In this document: in pieces, positions 12,213 through 51,300 of the stretch | Layout: each line of letters starts with the position of its first letter | Numbering within the stretch: position 1 is the stretch's first letter | Source of the DNA: Pempheris klunzingeri | Taxonomy: Eukaryota; Chordata; Actinopteri; Acropomatiformes; Pempheridae | DNA length: 64,000 nt | Assembly: GCF_042242105.1 (NCBI RefSeq) | Contig: NC_092018.1 | Span: forward strand, 27,212,167 to 27,276,166 | Reading direction: 5' to 3' | Notes under the pieces: model-generated | What the model was told of the DNA's origin: nothing | Seen by the model: only the letters and a program-made list of their open reading frames with translations | Databases searched by the model: none | Made by a program: the position numbers and the translations under genes

Positions 12213-14639
12213 ACTCTTCTCATGTGACTATTTATTCAACCTTCAATGCTTAGTAACAATGTTATAGTGACGATATGTAAATTTTAGTGCACTCACCTCC
12301 TCAGTTTGCAATGAAAATGAGAATGGCAACATTAGAGCGTTGTGTGTGGCTAAAAGCACCTCAGCAGAAGCTACCCCTATCTGTCAAACAGAAGGATGAT
12401 GTACATTGAAAACACATTCCCTTCCTCGTGGCACTCACATCTATCACCACTTTATGGCCACTCTCCCCACTCTAGCACATCTCTGCTGTGATATCCATCT
12501 ATGTCAACGTCCTAACTTGCATATCCGGAGGGCTGTGTTGTTTTTCTGTCCTTTAAGTGTTTATAACATATTCCTGACAGGTTTCGCCATATGTTCTCCC
12601 TGCATCTGCCAGCTATGGTGGATGCTCCTTATGAGAGAGAGTCGCTGGTGGAAGGTCACAAAATTCAGATTTTCTTTAAATGCCATTTTAAATGATGGGT
12701 GAATGTGTGACGCGTCTGACAAGTGATTCCCTTAATGTGCTACATCAGGTGACTAAAAAGGTTGTTTCATTTCAAGCGCATGCATCTGTTATTTTTAATT
12801 GAGATTGGGTCTGGAGATTACTCAACCATTTAGTTGCCAATTTGTCAAATTTTGAGACAAAAAATGCGGCTCTGTTTACTTTCAGCTATTAAAGCCTGCA
12901 GGATGTCTTGAGATATCTGCATTTGTATCCAGTTTTGTACGAGTATTCATGTCTTCTTCATACAATCTCTCCACATTTGTGGGTATGAACGCGTAAGCAA
13001 CACTGAGGGTATGACTGCAACTCTACGACAACTTTAGCACCAGTTTGGGGAGTAAATCTTCTCAGCCTTTTAATACACAGTGTAGTTGCTGTTTCCTTGT
13101 GTGTGAGGAGCAGGTAAATAGGAAAGGATCTAAATGATCCTACGGCAGCACTACAGTATACTGAAGCCACCCCAGCACACAGATGCTGCTGCTGCTGCTT
13201 ATCACAGTGCTGCAGTGCCAGGGAGGAGCTCAAAGAAGCTCACAGCAGTAGCTTGTGGCAACTTCCTCCCGTCTCGAGATACTGTGAGGTTTGGTCACAC
13301 ACCCCGTGTGCTGATATGTTGGTTAATCCTCTTTATTAGTCAATAAAACCCCATTACATTTACCACTACAAGCCTGCAAAGAAGTAACTTTTGTTGGAGT
13401 GAAAGAAGTCAGCATGTGCACCAAGTTCTACCATCGTGCTGGAAATATTAATGCTCGTGTTCTGTTTCTGGAGGATGATTTATTTCATCCTACCGCTCCC
13501 TGTTCCGGAAACTTCCAGAAACAGAGTGAGTTAGCATCACATTCATGCAGTACCTGCACATGAAAATATTATACGGATACATGCATGAATATAAATTCTA
13601 CTCATCAGCTTCGGTGTTGACAAAAAGGGCTCAAATGAGCTGAAACCCAATAATTTCTGATGCAACTGGGTTGCAAGGGATAGCCAGCAACTCACCTTTG
13701 GTTTAGTTACAAAGAAACTCTGCTTAACCATAAGAGGGCACTAAAAATCCACCTGATGCTCTCAACCATTCAGAGACAATTAGAACCTAAATATCACAGA
13801 AATACCTTTAATTATTTATTTATTTATCTATCAATTCATTCATTCATTTAGTTTTGATGGATCACATGCAAAATAAGCTGTAAAAGTGTTCATGTTTGGT
13901 TCTATTTAAAACATGAGAAGAAGATTCCTGTTTAACCAGTCTTCTAAATTTTGAATGAACAGTAATAATGAGTCGAATGTGATGCAATCATGTCCTAATT
14001 AGTCTGATTTGCCTTGGATGAATTAAAAGTATGATTGCTGCAGTGCGGGCGCTCCACCAGTCAAGGTCTGACAAGGTTACATTTTCCTTGGTCTGTGTGT
14101 AGAAAATCATCCGTAATTTGGGGTGAAGAACAATAAACTCACACTTAAACAAGGCAGAAAATTGAGTGAAATTGTGCTGTAGACAATTGTTGAAATTCAG
14201 AGGAAGTAGCAGTTATTTTCCCCAAATGGTTTCAGTCCATTTGGAGGTGGATTGTGGCCTCCATCACCAGAGAACAATCACTAGGTGAAGGAAAAATAAA
14301 TGATGTTGTCAGGAGACCATTCATTAACTGATTCATTTATTTTACCAGTGAAAAGACTTCACTCTTGTCACATTTGCGTTTTTTCGACTCTACTTTCAAA
14401 GATATTTCACACAAAAAAGATAAAAAAGACAAAAGATGAAACTGATGGTAACTTTCCACTACACCCATGCTTCCAATTACTGCTGCAGAGCATTTACCCG
14501 CCACAACAGACTATAGGCTACGGGCTTTGCTGTCTGTTAACTGGAGGTCATCATGCAATCAAGAGCCACATTAACAGATTAAATGATCAGAAATCACTAG
14601 ACACTAAATACGTCACGTTTGATCATTTCTTGTGACATG

Positions 14640-15192
14640 ACATTCAAACCAACGCGGGGTTAATCCCACCAGCTGCGTACTGGACGGGGCTTCCTGAGCG
14701 GATGAACAGTGACAGATGATGAGTTTAGTGCCCTGAGGATTGCGCACAAGACAGTCAGTGATCTGCTAACAGCCGTTTAACTCCGCAGAGTCCCGGCAGA
14801 CTGGGAGACCGACTCAATCTGCAGGACTTATTGGAGATAATTCACTTGGAGTCGTAATATTGATCGAAACGGAACGTACTCCGCCGCACAGTTTCAGCTC
14901 GACGCTCTCACTTCTTCTGACCCGACACAAAGTCTTCAGGAGAGACATCCCCAGGATCGTTACGCACGACTTTTACGCACAACCTGCCGATGAACAGACC
15001 TCGATGCGCTGTCCACGTTACCTGCAGCGCGGACTACACCACGATTTCTACTCCCACAGGTGTGATTATGTTAAGTGAGCGAACTGCAGAGATGGATGAA
15101 CGGATCCGCTCCACGATCTGCTGAAACGCGACCAAACTGGGACACGGACACTGGGAACTTGCCTGGAACAGCGAGCCGCGCCGGGTGCCAAA
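14640..15192 (+). promoter_or_regulatory. tmem132d: Candidate promoter and 5' leader of tmem132d with upstream ORFs
   Basis: This stretch is visibly richer in C, G and CpG than the AT-rich flanks and ends at the tmem132d ATG. No clear TATA box is seen and the transcription start is not determined. If transcription starts before 14990, the leader holds upstream reading frames at 14990-15124 (44 codons) and 15004-15078 (24 codons), both out of frame with the main ATG at 15193. Confidence 0.5.
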
Positions 15193-40767
<25,575 letters not shown>

Positions 40768-41291
40768 TACAGAACCTGATCAGACCTCACATGTACAGTA
40801 GATGTGGCTTTGATCACCTCAATGCCTTTGTTAACTCCAATAACTGTCTACAATATGTGATTTTGGAATTGCCCTCCTCCACATTTCATTACCTATCAAG
40901 GCCTTTTACGTGTACATGTACTGTATATTAATGTTAATATCCGAGTGTGGATGCGTATGGTAATGTTTCAGATGGCTGAGCAGATGGACTCTTACACAAT
41001 GTTTAAAGCCACCAAATGTTAATGCTGCATGTGATTATCTACTCTAAATTTTGACACTCACATGCAGATATATAAAAGAGTATAAAAACACACTGAAAAA
41101 GTATCCCAAACCGCAAATAGAATATATCGATTACCAGTTATAATTCAGCACTCAGTCTGAGAGACATGGGTTTCACCAAAAATGTGGCTTTGATTCTACA
41201 TGATAGTAAATGGGTGTTTTCTATTATGCAATACCCAGGACCCCTTTCTTTGTAAAGTTAAGTTGATCTAATTTTCATTTGATTTTTTTTC

Positions 41292-41297
41292 ATTAAA
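41292..41297 (+). terminator. tmem132d: Proximal poly(A) signal ATTAAA for tmem132d
   Basis: ATTAAA lies 525 bases after the stop, followed by T-rich sequence. It is the first recognised hexamer of good context in the 3' UTR; use is inferred. Confidence 0.4.
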
Positions 41298-42056
41298 ACA
41301 CCATTATCTTGAATATTGCCTTTCACTTGATTTTCTATGCAAGCATCAGCCAGTTTTCTTTTTTTTTTTTTTTTTTAAAGGGCACATATGATCCCTGGTA
41401 AGAGCATGCAGGTCAGCCACTGATATTATTCTTTGTAGAACACTAAATTTAACAGTTGCATCAAAACTGTGACATGGTGCAAAACTTTTGAGAGAGTGGT
41501 TTTCTAACCAGCCCATGCCCCGGTGGTTTGCCAAAATCCGCCTTTGTAACAGCAAATTACAACAACCTTTTGTGGCCCTCTGCCCTTTAAACAAATTGAG
41601 TTTTTCGCTGGACCCCTGAATGTGTGCAACCCATCTGCTGTACTTTATTAAAAATGAATGTGGTGGCATACAGACTGGAAGGAAAAGAAATATTGGAACT
41701 GTTTTTGGCCAGAGTAGATTAGCTGAACCTGCGCTGCATTTGAGGGAAAATCAAGATTTAATGGCACTTTCAGAATTTTGTTAAATATGACAAACAGCTG
41801 TTTTTGTCCCAATAGAGGGAAAGATAATTTACCATTGTCATGCATTTTTCATATCCAACCAACAGCCAGGCAAAACAACCAGTGGAGTTTTTTTTTGTCT
41901 CTTTTATTTAGCAGAATGAATAAACAGAGGAGCATTTTTCCATATTTACCAAACAAAAAATAAATAAACATCATCAATTTCAAGTGCATAAAATATATTA
42001 AGACAAATAACCATTTCTTCTCTAGGTATTTGGTTCAAAGTGCTCTGCGGCATAAT

Positions 42057-42062
42057 TTTATT
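42057..42062 (-). terminator. glt1d1: Poly(A) signal AATAAA for glt1d1
   Basis: The + strand reads TTTATT, giving AATAAA on the gene strand about 160 bases downstream of the glt1d1 stop. It is the closest canonical hexamer to that stop. Confidence 0.5.
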
Positions 42063-42219
42063 CCGGCAGTGCAGACACTTTTGTAGCCTGATTTCTAAAA
42101 GACTGAATAAAGGCACTTGTGATAATACCTATATAAGGTAAACACACTGGTTTAATGCTCTGTTGCCGAATGTCCCTGAGTGGGTAGACAGAGTGCAGTT
42201 CAATCCTGAGGGCTTGTGT

Positions 42220-42366
42220 TCAGAGCAGAGTGTCCACCAGCCGCTGGTAGGTCTCTCTCTCCCGTTTCAGGCTGTGGTGCTCTTCGACGTAGAGTTTTCC
42301 GTTCCTCACCACTTTCTCTCCCAGCTCATGATCTGACAACAGCCTCTGAGATTGATGCACAAATTC
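42220..42366 (-). CDS. glt1d1: glt1d1 coding exon 12 and stop
   Basis: Encodes [40 protein letters not shown] and QRLVDTLL, then TGA. It matches the C-terminal helix region of vertebrate GLT1D1 (NGREYV..HHSW..ERDTYQQL). Acceptor TGCCAG. Confidence 0.96.
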   Translation of the reverse strand, partial: EFVHQSQRLLSDHELGEKVVRNGKLYVEEHHSLKRERETYQRLVDTLL

Positions 42367-45300
42367 CTGGCAAGGATAAAGGCAAAATGAGGCTCATTTA
42401 CTGCCAAATGCCACTTAAAGCTTGCCATTGAAGTTGCCTGAAGATGTGTTTTTTAAAGCATGAAAGATAATCCGAGGCATGTGAACAGAACTTAAAAGCC
42501 TGTGCACTGATTAGTGAATTATTCAAAAAAATGTCTGTATTTTGCCAAAGTATGGATATATTTGTGGCTCCATGTCCAAATACGGCTGTCCAATAGACTT
42601 TTTCAGCCTGTCCTGATAGCTGCTACCTGTCATTTGCCTATAAAGAAAAACAAATAGTGGTTGCAACGCTTGAATGATACTACCACACCAGCTAAAAGGA
42701 TAAAAATTACAGTGCCATTGCCGAGCACTGAATGAGATGCGTTGTATCTACAGAGCATCCTGGATCCTAGCTGCTCATTTGTTGGCCAGGCAAACTGAAG
42801 AAAGCCTCCAACAAAATCAAGTTAAAGTGCCTTAAAATGTTCCTGCAACGTGGCAGCCAACATTCACTGCAGCAGAGAGCCAATGGGCACGCAAAGTTTT
42901 TGCCACTGTCAGTCAGCAGGCCAATTCACTATGTTTGACTTCACTCAAGTGATGTGATTACGTCTGGAGAGGCTCTTGGTGGGGAAACAGCTCTTCTGTA
43001 TGGCCGTATGAGAGCTATAAATCCTCAGCAACAGGATTAAAGCTCAATTTATGAGCAGCATACTTATAATCACTTCACTGTTATTGCAAATTATGGAGCC
43101 AGGCAGGATGTGGCACTTTTCTCTTTAAAGCTCTCGAGTGCTAGTTTGTTTGTTTCTTTTGACACATTTCTTGATACCTATATTCCTCGTGTAATTACTT
43201 CGAAGGCTTAAAGAACCAAAAACACTGTCGATCAAAAATAAGGAGGACTTTAAAAGCGTGCAAAAAAAAAAAAGTTGAGTCTTGAGTGTGATCCACTGCA
43301 AGAAAAGTTTTGGCTGAAAGACTAGCACTCGCTGTCCGTCAGTCCTGGCTGAGGTCGTGGTTTATCCAGCCCGACCATCTGTGTGAGAGCTTCCTCCTGG
43401 CAGCTCAGCTGAGCACACGTGAACACACCCCACCCCACCCCCTCCTCCTGAGAGGACTTATCCGCCGTACAACAACATCACACATGGTGTCTTAACGGCA
43501 TTGTGCTCAAGCCGTCTGTCAACTGCCCTTAGCCTGTGTTATTCTCCTTTTGCATCAACCTCGCTGAATATCAGTCTGAACACTTCTCATGGGAGCTCCC
43601 ACTTTGTACTTTCCTGCATACTGCTGTGTGTTGCATCACTACGTGGTAATGTGGTATCTTTGCTCTGTCCCTAAAGGCTGCACTTTTTGATTCTAATCTA
43701 AGCACCTGGGGAAACATCAGCTCCTTTTGTTGTATTTTACCTTTAGTTTGGACTAATGATAAGAATTCCAAATCTAAAAGTTTAACTAAATGATTTAAAG
43801 TCGTCCTACTTATGAGACTTTTTTAGATAAATCTATGCCAGGATGGGGACATGCACACCTTCAGTCATCCTGACACGATCCTTCAATAATACTTAATAGC
43901 AGTAAGTACTTTTGCGGTCGGTTGAGGTGACAGGAGAAGGTGTTAGCTGCATTCTATGGTGGTATATCCTCTCTGTAGTCCACCAAGTGTTAAATCTTAA
44001 CAGGGCTTAATGCCTGTGGTGACCTGGCCGGTGTGCGTCACTATATACCTGAGGAGATGAGTACAGCAGGCCAGTGAACTCATGCTGCACTATGGCTGCA
44101 TTTCCTGGAATGTCCCTGGCCAACACGGGTACCCCGAGATCCATGGCCTGTCGGAGCAGAGAGATCAAACACTCAGACGTCGCAGAGATTTACAATGTCA
44201 CAGACTAAAGTTACTTATTCACAGACTCGCTCGTTCTATCATCTTATGGGGAAAAAAGCACTGAAGCACCTTGGAAACTGTTCAGCTCGGCCGTGCTGCT
44301 CCTCCGTGCCTTAGTTCACTTACAGAATTAACAATCTGTATCAGCTAATACCTTTAGCAGGTTGTTGAGTGAAACATGCTAACACACTAATCAGACCTTA
44401 AGCCTACTGTGGATTGTCTTAATCGACTGTGTTTAAACGAGATTAAGTGGATTTGCAGGTTTTGCTCATTCAGGAATGGGAAGATTGGAGTCGAGCAATT
44501 AATTTGGGTAATTGTCCCTGAAGTGGTCAGATAACATTGTAGCTGAGTGAGACACAGCGAGATAAGGACTCCTGTAAATATTCACCAGGTTCACAATTTC
44601 CAAGGGCTTTGGGTGGCAAATTCTCAGAGTATACTTTAATAATTCTTATCACCAAAATATTATTCTGCACCACGATGCATGAGCTATAAAAAGCTACAGC
44701 TGTGTTTAGCAGCTGAATTGTTACCCAGTTACCCGTGAGCCCCGAAGATGTTTACCTCCAAGATGGCTGCTGACATGCCCTCTGAGACGGAGCTGTTGAC
44801 CACGGCGAAGCACCTTTTCATGGCAGCGTGAAGCTCCTGTTGGCTCCTCTCCTGAGCCAAGAAGACCCCTGCTGTTCTGCAGAAGCAGTGACAGAGCTCA
44901 GTTCTGCGTGACTCAGGGCTCACAGAGGCGTGAATGACGCTAAGGGCCAGTGACAAGCTCAGGGCAGCAAACACGGCTGCGCTATGTGTGACATGCACGG
45001 AGAGTCCAGGTAAAGTCCTAACCAGACAGGGCAGCTTCCTGCCGCAAATATCTTTGTTGTGGTGAAAGCCCTTGGCAAAAAAGCTGAAAGACTTGAGAGT
45101 GGGAGGACAGATTAAAAAAAAATATATATATATAGAGAAAGGATCTTGGCGCTCCCCCCAGATTTTTATTCTGTTCACATTATGTCAAAATAAATCAGTT
45201 ACATTTGCTCGGATATCCTCTCCCGCCACATGGGATAAATAGAACAATAAAACAGTCTTCAAATTTTTCACAGGAGCAAAACCTTGGCAATTAGACTGTC

Positions 45301-48300
45301 AGATCTCAAGTTTTCTTTCATGAGATGCGTAACTGATGGAGAAAAGAAAGGAAAACGTAAAAGAAGGCTTACCTTTTAACAACAGCTTCCACTTCAGCAC
45401 TGAGTATAGGATCAATCTAAGAGAGACAAGGCGCATTACAAAAGACATGTGACACCAGTTGTCTGACTGTCAAGAGCTCTGTTTTCATCAAGGATGCCAG
45501 CAATGACTTAATCAGGAGGACAAAACAAACAATGACACAATAAATAATTTCTCTCATGAGAGAATCATTCTCTGTAAATCCTGTATTTTCAGAGATTGGG
45601 GTCAGGGTGGGGTGGGTGGCCAATCTGATTAATTGCAATGTGGGATTTGCGTGCATTAGCCTGCCCACAGAAAAGTCAAAGCATAGCAATTTAGGTCAAA
45701 GATGCTGCCAAGCAAGCTGCCACTTTTTTCTCTATTTCATTTTATAGCTCATGGAATTTCTAATGGAATCTGCTGTAAAGCGCGTGTGCATTAGAGTCAA
45801 AGAATTTAAACTAAGAACAGTTTTGCATCCTGGTGTAATCTGGGATTTAGCAGACATTGTGAACTCAGCGAGGGGTGGATCACGATAAAGGTTATTTTAA
45901 CAAACACAAATGATTTAAGCGCTGTACTGTTTCTGTACTGTTGCATGGCAAATCCACTGGAACGGGAGGGGAAGGACGTGCCGAGTCAGAGGGGGAAGGC
46001 AGGTTCTATATTAATGTTTTTGTTCTTTCACATGGATCTGTCACGCATCTCCTATTCTGCAATAATGGCATTGCTGTTTTGTCCTTTGCCACATATTTCC
46101 CTGCTTTTAAGCAACAAACATTTGGTGCAAAAGCCCGTTAATGCCCCCAGATCTATCATTACATTTTCATAATAATCTTTAGATTTATTTATTTTTTATC
46201 AATGATAGCGTGGAATGTGCCGCCCCATTGTGATGCTTGATAATGCCCAGTTACAGAGGACGAAGACGTGTCATCGCTGACAAACTGACCTAAATTTTCC
46301 TCTTAATGACAGATGCTGTGCAGCCAGAGCGCTTATTACTTGAATGGAGTAGCAGTGGATTTATAGTATGCCATGACAATCTGAGCAACGCATGTCTAAT
46401 CTAACTTCCGTTTGTATTGTAGATTGAGATTTTACAGATTTTACTGTTACTACATCAAGCTTTATGTTTAACAAAAAGTGTATTCCTCTTAATATTAATA
46501 TTAATAGTAACAATAATAATATTAATCATAACAATATGTGGTTTTTCATTTCTCAGATAAACAAACAGATGAAATTCCACTGTGATTCAGGGGTGGCATC
46601 GAGATGAATCACACATCTCTGCTTCCACTGAACCATTTTATCAAACAACAACAAAGCATAGTGGAGCAAGAAGCAGCAGTCAGACTGTGTATAAGCCCTT
46701 GGCCATGTCTAATTGAGTTGTTTTTGAGCAAAACTAAAGCAGAACATACCTTTTGCCTGACACCACTGTTTGAAAGAAAGAACAGACACTACAATAATGC
46801 ACGCTGATGTCATATCAAAGCAAGTCAGGGGCAAGAAAAGATAAAGACAAACATACGCAGAAATCAATGAGGGAGAGACTGGGAATGAAATGGGGGGAAC
46901 GAGAACAGTTGTAAAAGCAGTGAGGCTGCTGCTGTTGGCTGGAATATGACTTCTATCTGCAATGCTAAGCACACAGAAACACATAAATCAGTTATGAAAA
47001 AAAAAAAAACGGTGTTTTACGGTAAATGTATGAAAACCCCTCTGATTTGATTGGCTGACTGTTTGAATTATGAATACTGTAAATCATGGCAGGCTGTAAG
47101 AGTTCAATTGCTTTTTTCCAATTATTTGACTTGCTCGACATGAAACCACGCAGCCTGTATATGTGGAGTTAATGTCTTCGGGAATGATGCACAGGACAGA
47201 AACATGATGGCGCGTGACGGGGCTACAAACTGCTTTGGCAGTAATTTATACCAGCTCGTGTACAGATATATGCCCATCCAGGTGTATTAAAATGCGGTAG
47301 CTGTATACAGGTCACTAGTCAGAGGCAAGTGCTAATCTAGAGTAGGCAATGCATCAGTGTATGAAGCAGTCAGACAGTTGGACACAAAGACAGACAGGAG
47401 CACTGCTGCTGCAGCTGACCCTCGCCCCGTCTGCAGAGCGCTACCTTTCCCTCCGAGGGCCAGCCGTTAATTCCAGCTAAACAGTCAAAGCCAGTACTTC
47501 TGCTACATTAGCCTGCATTTCCAGGGAAGGTTTCCAGGTAATTTCTACAGTACACAGAGTCATAGTGCAGAGGGAGACACGAGCCAAGAGCGGAAACAAA
47601 TCCTCACTCATTGTATAGTGTGAACTTACCTTTGGCCCAATAATGACCAACACATTCAGCGGATTCTCACAATGCCACTCTGAAAGACAAAAATGAAACT
47701 GGCAATGTAAAGAAAAACTGAAAAATGTTCAGCAGCAGGTTTCTCAAGAGGAGTGAAACTGTTTTTGCATTGAATTTCCTATAGCGATACTTGCTTGCAT
47801 GCATTAGTACGATCTAATTCCAAAAATGCATTGTGAAACTCCACAGATAAAGTTCTGACAGATCTGGATGAAACATTAATATACGGCTTGACGCCCTCTA
47901 GTGCTGTCTTATTACCATAACTGTGTGTTACAAAAGGCACATACAATAAAAGAGGGTTTTAAAAAAGAACCCACTGATGTTGCTGATCTGTAGCGATTCT
48001 CAAAGCATTAGATACATCTAAGATACATCTAAGATACATAAGATAGCGATCATAAAAATAAACACCTTAAAGGCAAGGCTCAGCAAGATATCGAGATAAA
48101 ATGCCTTTGTGGGGCCAACGCGAGCTTTCACAAGAATCTCATCACACTTTCACATAAATTTTCAATTAGCTGAAACTCAGCCGCAGAGATCTAACTTCAT
48201 TCCTAATTGATGAGGACACTGCCATTGCCTCTAACACAGGCTACTACAGAAACACAGTCACAAAGGCTTTGTAATTTGAGGGTTTACCTGTCATTAAGGG

Positions 48301-51300
48301 TGAGCAGGCTATAAACATGCCGGCAAGAAACATCCTCACCTCTATTATATATGTATATTATGTATATTACAGCTGGCCCACTTCTCATATTACTTGACTA
48401 TGTGTTCGTTTCATATTATTCATTACCAGTATATAGATAAAACAGATGTTAAATGTAGACTGATGAATTGCATGGTATACCTGAAAAAACCTCCACCAAA
48501 TAGAGGGGGTCCTTGACTCTTCTGAGGCCGCAGACCAACACGAAGACACGCAGCTCATCCACATGCTCGCTGCTTACACCTGGAGAGCAGCCAGACACAC
48601 AGAAAGACAGCACTACAATATCAAAACACTGCATAATGAACATCCCAAGTACATCGGCAGATAATGAAAGCAATACATCAACCAAGGTCATGAGGAAAAT
48701 AAGACAGCAGTGACTAATGTGCTTGCACAATGCTCTGATCAGAGTTGTAACACTCAGCAGGGAAATAGTCTGCTGAAAACACTGGAAGGTTGCAGCCTAA
48801 TCAGTGTGTAATACGGCATCACAACTACAGAGCCACAGTGTTTGGGTGACAATTCGTTCAATGAACAGAGCTAGATTAAAATTAGCTAACTCAATATCAT
48901 GGCAACGGCATCAAACGCCTTGAGAATATTGCTTTAACTGGGAGGTGGAGCCGCTAAATCGGTTCTTTTCCTAGACAGTCTAACTTTCAGGATCAAGCCA
49001 GAGATTAGTCAGAAACTCACACACGAAAGTATAAATCAAGGATCTTTTATTGCCACCGATAGGAGCGATTAATTGCCCTCATGTTCATACGGGCCAAAAC
49101 AGATCTCACAGTTGGTAGAACCTCCAACCCTGAGGCGCTTTTTTATTCTCTTTTTTGCTAACGTGTTGATGTTTAGGAGGAATAACGTTCACCATATTCA
49201 CCACCTTAGTTTGTTGGGTCAGCATGCAATGGTTTGCCGTGGATGTGTGAACCAAATTTCAGGGTAATCAATCCAATAGTTGTCAAGACATTTCTTTTAT
49301 GACCACAAATGTCGACCTCATTGTGGAGCTAAAGGAAAAGCCGATGGATCAGCCAAGTCATTAGGATTCATCATCTGGGAACCATGAATGTCTGGACCAA
49401 ATTTTGTGCCAAATCCGTCCAGCATTAGAGGAAAAGTCAAGGTTTTGATCCATAAATATCTGTACAACATTTAATGGCAATTGGGTTGACAAATAGTATT
49501 CTAACCTCATGTGAGGAGAACATTTAGGCTTCAATTTTGAAGGCACTATGCCCTGTTCCTTACAATGCCTGAGAAGACAGTCTTAGTTTTATGCAAGCTT
49601 ACAGTGAAGCTGGAGTAAAGGCAACATTTTAAGGTTGAGGTCTGCTGGCTAAATAGAAGAACATTAATTCATACCAAAACAAGCAATAATATTTTAACAT
49701 TACGGGGTTACTCAAGTGTCAGAAAGTGTTGACCCAAAATTTAAGTGATATACAAAATAAGTCCATATTCAAATGTATTTTGATGGTGATGACAAACAAA
49801 CCATTTCAAAAATAATACAGCAGACAGACACAAGCACGTGCTTACAGCACAGTGACAGTCGAGTGAAATCCCCTGCTGCCAGATAAGTCCAGATCAGGAA
49901 TCTGAGGCAGCTCTTTTAATGCTATTAAAGAGCATCTTAAAATGACAGCGTGAAGTCTGGGCATTGACCCTGATCCTGGGAAGCGATTGTCAAAAAAGCT
50001 CTGCGGGATGTATCGAACTTCCTCGCATTGATTTGCAGGATGAGAGAGCACGTCAGCTAAGGGAAATATGTCACTACCTCCGAACAAGATGCAGGAAAAT
50101 AATGGAGGATAGCTGGAATCATACCAGAGCATAGACATCAATTCAAAGAAATAAAAAAAAAAATCCAATCCATCTTTCCTCTAGGGAGAGAAACAAATTG
50201 TACAAATCATCTGATGTGCCAGCAGCAATCTTTTCTCTTTCTATCTTTGCAGTTAGGAGTTCTATGCAAAACACATTTGTGTTCATTTGCCTTTGATTTC
50301 AGATGGGCATTCTGAACAATCCTCTAATGCTTTAATCAGTATGTATATGTGTGTGAGTGGGTATGTGTGCATGGATGTGGGAGCACACATCTATCTGAAC
50401 ACCTCCTATTAATCTGTTGAGTGGCGCAGGGTGACACAGGGAACATGCACTGCAGGGAGTACACAAAATCATGACAGCACCATCAAAAAGAGGAAAATCA
50501 CATGTACTAACTCAGCTACGCGGTGAGATACTGTATGTTAAGCCAATCAGCATTATGTCTTGATTATAAACAGGCGTGGTAATCAATTATCTTGACGTGT
50601 ATGTGAGTTCCAAATAGAAAATAGTTTGTGCCCAAAATGCAGAAGTACTTTGCCTAGAGAACATGGAGCTTAACACTTGCCTTCATTAATTAACGGCACA
50701 AACAACCAACACACAAGAACAGTTGACGACTGAGTATGAATGATTGTGTCTGTGACATAACACTTCGGGGAGAGCCACGTATTATCGTTTATTATGTGTT
50801 AGAAACATCTTAAGCTGGAAAAACACATTGCATTTTTGCATCAGCAGAGGCGATGTTAGTGATCTATTTTTAATGTCCACAAATTAAACTTTTTTTACTT
50901 TCTTTGTTTTAATACAGACTGAAAACTCCTGAGGCCATTTTCAAGCATTAAATGCCGCTGATGGCACAAACACTATTCCCCGATCATGGTCCCACACTAT
51001 ATATGACAACTGGCTTTGCACTTGACATCTAACCTTCACTGAACCTTTGATCTTTAATTACCAATTCATACAGAGACTTCACTGAACGCTTCCAGTGGAA
51101 TTTATTCAATAATCATGCTGTTACTTGAAGAAGTAGTAACTGACAAGACGAGGTAACAGCAGCCTCCGCCCCTCACTCCCATCCTTCAGTGACTCACAGC
51201 ATCGCTGCTCACTCCGCAGTGCTATTCATCATGTATCTCCTGAGCCCCACCTCACAGGGCACAAAGCAGGGGCCACAAACAACATGCACCGAGTGGCTCT

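Larger units (their letters stand above)
1..14639. other. Intergenic region upstream of tmem132d
   Basis: No gene found on either strand. Open frames are short (mostly under 100 codons), lack family similarity and lack splice context. The region holds microsatellites, a SINE-like element, pieces of dispersed fish repeats and otherwise unique AT-rich DNA. In human the interval upstream of TMEM132D is a large gene desert, so distal enhancers may lie here, but none can be identified by eye. Confidence 0.7.
40768..42219. other. Tail-to-tail 3' UTR interval of tmem132d and glt1d1
   Basis: This is the 1452 bases between the two stop codons. + strand poly(A) signals: ATTAAA at 41292-41297 (followed by a T-rich tract) and AATAAA at 42106-42111. 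- strand signal for glt1d1: AATAAA at 42057-42062, about 160 bases past its stop. No coding frame is supported. A poly-T run lies at about 41360-41377. Confidence 0.6.

Noticed and set aside
44729..45178. 149-codon - strand open frame as a separate gene
   Set aside because: Its downstream part is glt1d1 exon 10 (44756-44876); the rest is intron read-through before the TCTGCAG acceptor.
49842..50168. 108-codon - strand frame in glt1d1 intron 6, considered as the missing exon 6
   Set aside because: Does not match GLT1D1 and phases do not fit; the true exon 6 is at 55443-55499.
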